Part shown: in pieces, positions 60,907-64,000 of the stretch
Position numbering within the stretch: position 1 is the stretch's first letter
Layout: the number at the start of each line of letters is the position of its first letter
NCBI RefSeq assembly: GCF_916619195.1
Contig: NZ_CAKAKL010000003.1
Span: 372,001 to 436,000 of the forward strand
Origin: Inquilinus sp. Marseille-Q2685
GTDB taxonomy: Bacteria; Pseudomonadota; Alphaproteobacteria; DSM-16000; Inquilinaceae
DNA length: 64,000 bases
Direction: 5' to 3'
Notes under the pieces: model-generated
What the model saw: the letters and a program-made list of their open reading frames with translations, nothing else
The model's database searches: none
Told to the model about the DNA's origin: nothing
Made by a program: the position numbers and the translations under genes

Positions 60907-62187
60907 ATGGTGTTCCTGATGCGGCCCGTCCGCTCTCCAATCGCGTACCGGCGCCGCCTGCCGGTGCTCGGCAGCATCGCCGCGGGCGGGCTGTCTGCGA
61001 TCGGCAATTCGGTCGCCATGGTGGCGCTGCCCTGGTTCGTCCTGACCCTGACCGGCAGCCCGCTGTGGACCGGCATCGCCGCCGCGGCCGGCATGGTGCC
61101 GCTGATCGCCGGCATGCTGGTCGGCGGCGGCCTGGTCGACCGCTTCAGCCCACGCTGGATCGCCGTCGGCGGGGACCTAGCCAGTGCGCTCTCGGTCGCG
61201 GCCGTCCCCCTGCTGCACCACCTGGACGCGCTCGGCATCGGCGGGCTCATCGCGCTGATCGCGGTCGGCTCGCTCATGGACGGGCCGGCCGGCATCGCCG
61301 CCGAGAGCCGGCATCCGGAGCTCGCGCGCCTCGCCGGCTTCCGGCTGGAGCGGATCAAGGCGGTCGACGAGTTGGTGGAGAATGCCAGCGTGCTGGTCGG
61401 GCCGGCCCTGGCCGGCGCCATGATCGCGCTGGTCGGCATCGGCGACACGCTGTGGCTGACCGCCGCCTGCTCGCTGGCCGCGGCGATCCTCGACGTCGTC
61501 TCCCTGCCGGCGCGCCGCAAGACGAGCCGGTCGGGACCGGCCCCAACCGGCATTGCCGGTGCGCTCGAAGGCGCGCGCTTCCTGCTGCGCGATCCGCTGA
61601 TGCGCAGCCTGATCCTGCTCGGCACGCTGTTCGGCGTCGCCTTCGGCGCGCTCGAGGCGGTGGTGATGCCGGCCTTCTTCCGCGAGACCGGGCAGGGCGC
61701 GGCCAGCCTCGGCCTGTTCCTGTCCGCGGCCGGCGGCGGCGCCATCGCCGGCACGCTGGCCTATGCCGCCTGGTCGCATCGCGTCCGCGGCCGCCTGGTG
61801 CTGCTGGCCGGCTGCGCGGTCGAGACACTGGCCATGCTGGTGCTGACCTTCGCGCCGCCCATTCCGGTCCTGGTCGCGGCCGGCGCGCTGGCCGGCTTCG
61901 CCACCGGGCCGATCGGCCCGATCGTCGCGACCGCGACCCTGAAGCGCGTGCCGGTCCGGCTGCGCGGCCGCGCCCTCGGCATCGCCGATGCGATCGAGCT
62001 GGCGGCGATCCCGGCCGCCATCGTTGCGGCCGGCGCCGTGGTCGAGCTCCTCGGCGCCGCGCCGGTCCTGCTCGCGCTCGCCGTCGCGCTCGGCGCCATC
62101 ACTCTACTGGCCGCCGGCCTGCCCGGGCTGCGGCAGCTCGATGCCGGACGCCCCTCCCATCATCCATCGCCTGCGGTGACACGATGA
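60907..62187 (+). CDS. MFS transporter
   Basis: A 426-residue membrane protein with about twelve helices (LPVLGSIAAGGLSAIGNSVA, LPWFVLTLTGSPLWTGIAAA, LVDRFSPRWIAVGGDL, the usual motif-A-like loop). It belongs to the MFS drug-efflux group of the enterobactin-exporter/MefA type. It lies between tetR (55 nt) and the adaptor gene (ATGA overlap). ATG at 60907 was kept; 60919 is also possible. A role in export of a toxic compound is inferred. Confidence 0.83.
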   Translation: MVFLMRPVRSPIAYRRRLPVLGSIAAGGLSAIGNSVAMVALPWFVLTLTGSPLWTGIAAAAGMVPLIAGMLVGGGLVDRFSPRWIAVGGDLASALSVAAVPLLHHLDALGIGGLIALIAVGSLMDGPAGIAAESRHPELARLAGFRLERIKAVDELVENASVLVGPALAGAMIALVGIGDTLWLTAACSLAAAILDVVSLPARRKTSRSGPAPTGIAGALEGARFLLRDPLMRSLILLGTLFGVAFGALEAVVMPAFFRETGQGAASLGLFLSAAGGGAIAGTLAYAAWSHRVRGRLVLLAGCAVETLAMLVLTFAPPIPVLVAAGALAGFATGPIGPIVATATLKRVPVRLRGRALGIADAIELAAIPAAIVAAGAVVELLGAAPVLLALAVALGAITLLAAGLPGLRQLDAGRPSHHPSPAVTR

Positions 62188-63386
62188 CGAACGACAGTCC
62201 CTCGCAGCCCGGCGCGCGGCGTCCGCGCGCGCGCCGCATCCTGCTGTTCCTCGGTGTCGCCGTCGTTGCCGTGGCCGCCGGGGCGGCGCTGCTCGACGCC
62301 TCCGATGAGGGGCCGGCCCCCGTGCCGGCGGCCGAGGCCGCGCCGCGCACCGTCACCACCGAGATCGCGGCGCTGCGGCGGCTGGATGTGGTCGTGCCGG
62401 TCACGGGGACGCTGGTGGCGCGCGACGAGATCGCGATCGGCACCGCGGTCGACGGCCAGCGCGTCGCCGAGGTGCTGGTGGAGGAGGGCGACCACGTCGC
62501 CGCGGGCCAGGTGCTGCTGCGGCTGGAGACCGACATCCTCGAGGCCCAGCGGCGCGACGCCGAAGGCCGCGTCGCCCGTGCCCGGTCGGCGGCGGCGCAG
62601 CAGGGGGCGATGCTGTCGGATGCCGAGGCGAAGGCCCGCCGGGCGGAGCAGCTCGTCGCCGCCAATGCGCTGAGCCGGGAGGAACATGGCGCGCGCCGGA
62701 CGGCCTTCCTGGCCGCCCGGCACGCGCTGAGCGCCGCCGAGGCCGAACTGGCCCAGGCGGACGCCCAGCTGGTCGAGGCGCAGTCGCGGCTGGAGCGGGC
62801 GGTGATCCGGGCGCCGGCCGACGGCATCGTCTCCGAACGCCTGGCGCGGATCGGGGCGATGGCCGGAAGCGAGCCGCTGGTCCGGCTGATCCGCGGCGGC
62901 GAGGTCGAGCTGGAGGCCGAGGTGCCGGAGGCCGACCTGCCCCGGATCGCCGCCGGCCAGGCGGCGCAGGTCCGCGCCACCGGGCTGGACCGCGCGGTGG
63001 ACGGCCGTGTCCGCCTCGTCGCGCCCAAGGTCGACCGGCAGACGCGGCTCGGCGTCGCCCGCATCGCCCTGCCGCCCGGCCCCGACCTGCGCCCCGGCAT
63101 CTTCGCCCGCCGCCTCGTGCGGGTCGGCGAGCGCGAGGTGCTGACGGTGGGCGAGGGGGCGGTGACTCACGGCCCCCATGACGGCGGCGCCGCGGGGTTC
63201 GTCGTCGGTGCCGATGACCGAGTTGTCCGGCGTGCGGTGCAGACCGGGGCGCGGCAGGACGGCCGGGTCGAGATCCGGTCCGGGCTGGCCGCCGGCGACC
63301 GGGTGGTCGCGGCCGCCGGCGCCTTCATCCGCGACGGGGAGCGGGTCGCTCCGCTTTCGCCCGGCGCCGCGGAGGCTCGGCGATGA
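62184..63386 (+). CDS. RND efflux periplasmic adaptor (membrane-fusion protein)
   Basis: A 400-residue HlyD/AcrA-type adaptor. An N-terminal membrane anchor (about 16-36) is followed by a lipoyl half-motif (AVDGQRVAEVLVEEGDHVAAGQ region near 95), a coiled-coil hairpin (about 120-200: RRDAEGRVARARSAAAQQ) and beta-barrel and membrane-proximal domains (VIRAPADGIVSERLARIGAM). It bridges the RND pump to an outer-membrane channel. Its ATG overlaps the MFS stop, and its stop overlaps the RND start. No outer-membrane channel gene is seen before the window ends. Confidence 0.88.
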   Translation: MTNDSPSQPGARRPRARRILLFLGVAVVAVAAGAALLDASDEGPAPVPAAEAAPRTVTTEIAALRRLDVVVPVTGTLVARDEIAIGTAVDGQRVAEVLVEEGDHVAAGQVLLRLETDILEAQRRDAEGRVARARSAAAQQGAMLSDAEAKARRAEQLVAANALSREEHGARRTAFLAARHALSAAEAELAQADAQLVEAQSRLERAVIRAPADGIVSERLARIGAMAGSEPLVRLIRGGEVELEAEVPEADLPRIAAGQAAQVRATGLDRAVDGRVRLVAPKVDRQTRLGVARIALPPGPDLRPGIFARRLVRVGEREVLTVGEGAVTHGPHDGGAAGFVVGADDRVVRRAVQTGARQDGRVEIRSGLAAGDRVVAAAGAFIRDGERVAPLSPGAAEARR

Positions 63387-64000
63387 CCGGCGGCATCTCC
63401 TCCTGGGCGATCCGCCGGCCGGTGCCGACCATCGTCCTCTTTCTCGCGCTGGTCGCGGCGGGGTGGACCGCGTTCCTGCGCCTGCCGGTGAACGCCAACC
63501 CGCCGATCTCCTTCCCGGTCGTGCCCGTGACGGTCCCCCAGGCCGATGCGGCGCCGGCCGAGCTGGAGACCCAGGTCCCCCGGCGGGTGGAGGGCGCCAT
63601 CGCCGGCCTGGCCGGCGTCCGCCATATCCAGTCGACCGTATCGCGCGGCTCGTCCCAGACGACGGTGGAGTTCCGGCTCGGTGTCGACCCGGACCGGGCC
63701 ACCAACGATGTGCGCGACGCCGTGGCCCAGATCCGGTCGGACCTGCCGCAGGCGATCGAGGAGCCGGTCGTGGCCCGCCTCGACGTCGAAGGCGGCGCGA
63801 TCCTCTACTATGTGGTACGCGCTCCGGGGATGACGCCGCTGGCGCTGTCCTGGTTCGTCGAGGACACGATCGGGCGCGAGCTGCTGACGGTCCCCGGCGT
63901 CCAGCGCGTGCAGCGGCTGGGCGGGGTCGACCGCGAGATCCGGGTCGAGCTCGATCCGGACCGCCTCGCCGCGCTCGGCATCTCGGCCACCGAGGTCAAT
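63383..64000 (+). CDS. RND efflux pump permease, N-terminal part (3' end outside the window)
   Basis: The first 206 codons are open to the window edge. The start MTGGISSWAIRRPVPTIVLF gives transmembrane helix 1. The first porter domain follows (VTVPQADAAPAELETQVPRR, GVRHIQSTVSRGSSQTTVEF, VPGVQRVQRLGG), typical of AcrB-superfamily pumps of the HAE1 type. It works with the adaptor encoded just upstream (ATGA overlap). Confidence 0.9.
   Translation, partial: MTGGISSWAIRRPVPTIVLFLALVAAGWTAFLRLPVNANPPISFPVVPVTVPQADAAPAELETQVPRRVEGAIAGLAGVRHIQSTVSRGSSQTTVEFRLGVDPDRATNDVRDAVAQIRSDLPQAIEEPVVARLDVEGGAILYYVVRAPGMTPLALSWFVEDTIGRELLTVPGVQRVQRLGGVDREIRVELDPDRLAALGISATEVN

Noticed and set aside
1-64000. 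CRISPR arrays, tRNA or rRNA genes, insertion sequences
   Set aside because: No regularly spaced repeats, cloverleaf-like gene ends, rRNA-like blocks or transposase genes were seen on either strand.

Overview
The window is about 70% G+C, densely packed, and rich in overlapping stop/start pairs (TGATG and ATGA). The gene set (a TssJ-less type VI secretion cluster, a VirA-like hybrid kinase, MelR-like and GH4 alpha-galactoside genes, long GC-driven antisense frames) suggests an alphaproteobacterium of the Rhodospirillales/Azospirillales type, perhaps Inquilinus-like. That genus-level guess is weak. No rRNA, tRNA, CRISPR array or insertion sequence was seen.

Region 1 (1-884) is the 3' part of a flavin reductase/[2Fe-2S] ferredoxin electron-transfer protein. 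Region 2 (about 0.9-36.7 kb) is a complete type VI secretion system (T6SS) with a threonine-phosphorylation control circuit. Its left part holds tagR, tagS, tagT, a secreted vWA protein, a PpkA-type kinase and a small periplasmic protein on the minus strand, with a lone putative lipoprotein gene on the plus strand. Next, on the minus strand, come a pseudo-PP2C/M23 peptidase fusion, a short TssM paralogue, vgrG, an unknown 449-residue protein, a tssG-tssH fusion, tssF, tssE, hcp, tssC, tssB and tssA. A divergent promoter region (25.3-25.6 kb) separates these from plus-strand tssK, fha, tssL (with an OmpA-like tail), tssM, tagF and an unknown acidic 585-residue protein. The phosphatase gene pppA closes the cluster. 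No tssJ and no PAAR gene are visible.

Region 3 (37.0-41.3 kb) is a translationally coupled trio: an OmpR-type regulator, a di-haem cytochrome c peroxidase (MauG family) and a VirA-like hybrid histidine kinase. Region 4 (41.3-50.3 kb) is a sugar-uptake locus with LysR and MelR-like AraC regulators, a porin, a binding protein, two permeases, a GH4 alpha-galactosidase-like enzyme and a short-chain dehydrogenase. The porin and binding-protein genes carry near-identical promoter elements. The ABC ATPase is missing.

Region 5 (50.7-60.0 kb) has visibly lower G+C and looks like an acquired surface-glycan island: NAD-sugar epimerase, FkbM methyltransferase, Gfo/Idh oxidoreductase, GT2 glycosyltransferase, two radical SAM enzymes (one apparently frameshifted), a polyprenyl-phosphate sugar transferase, a DegT-type aminotransferase and a GH114 glycosidase. 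Region 6 (60.2-64.0 kb) is an efflux operon: TetR regulator, MFS transporter, membrane-fusion protein and the start of an RND pump.

The most unusual content is in the T6SS. A membrane protein joins a catalytically dead PP2C fold to a periplasmic M23 peptidase domain, and it is coupled to a TssM paralogue that lacks the NTPase half. Beside them, TssG and ClpV share one open frame. Together these suggest a T6SS in which threonine-phosphorylation signalling might be linked to local cell-wall cutting. That link is inference.
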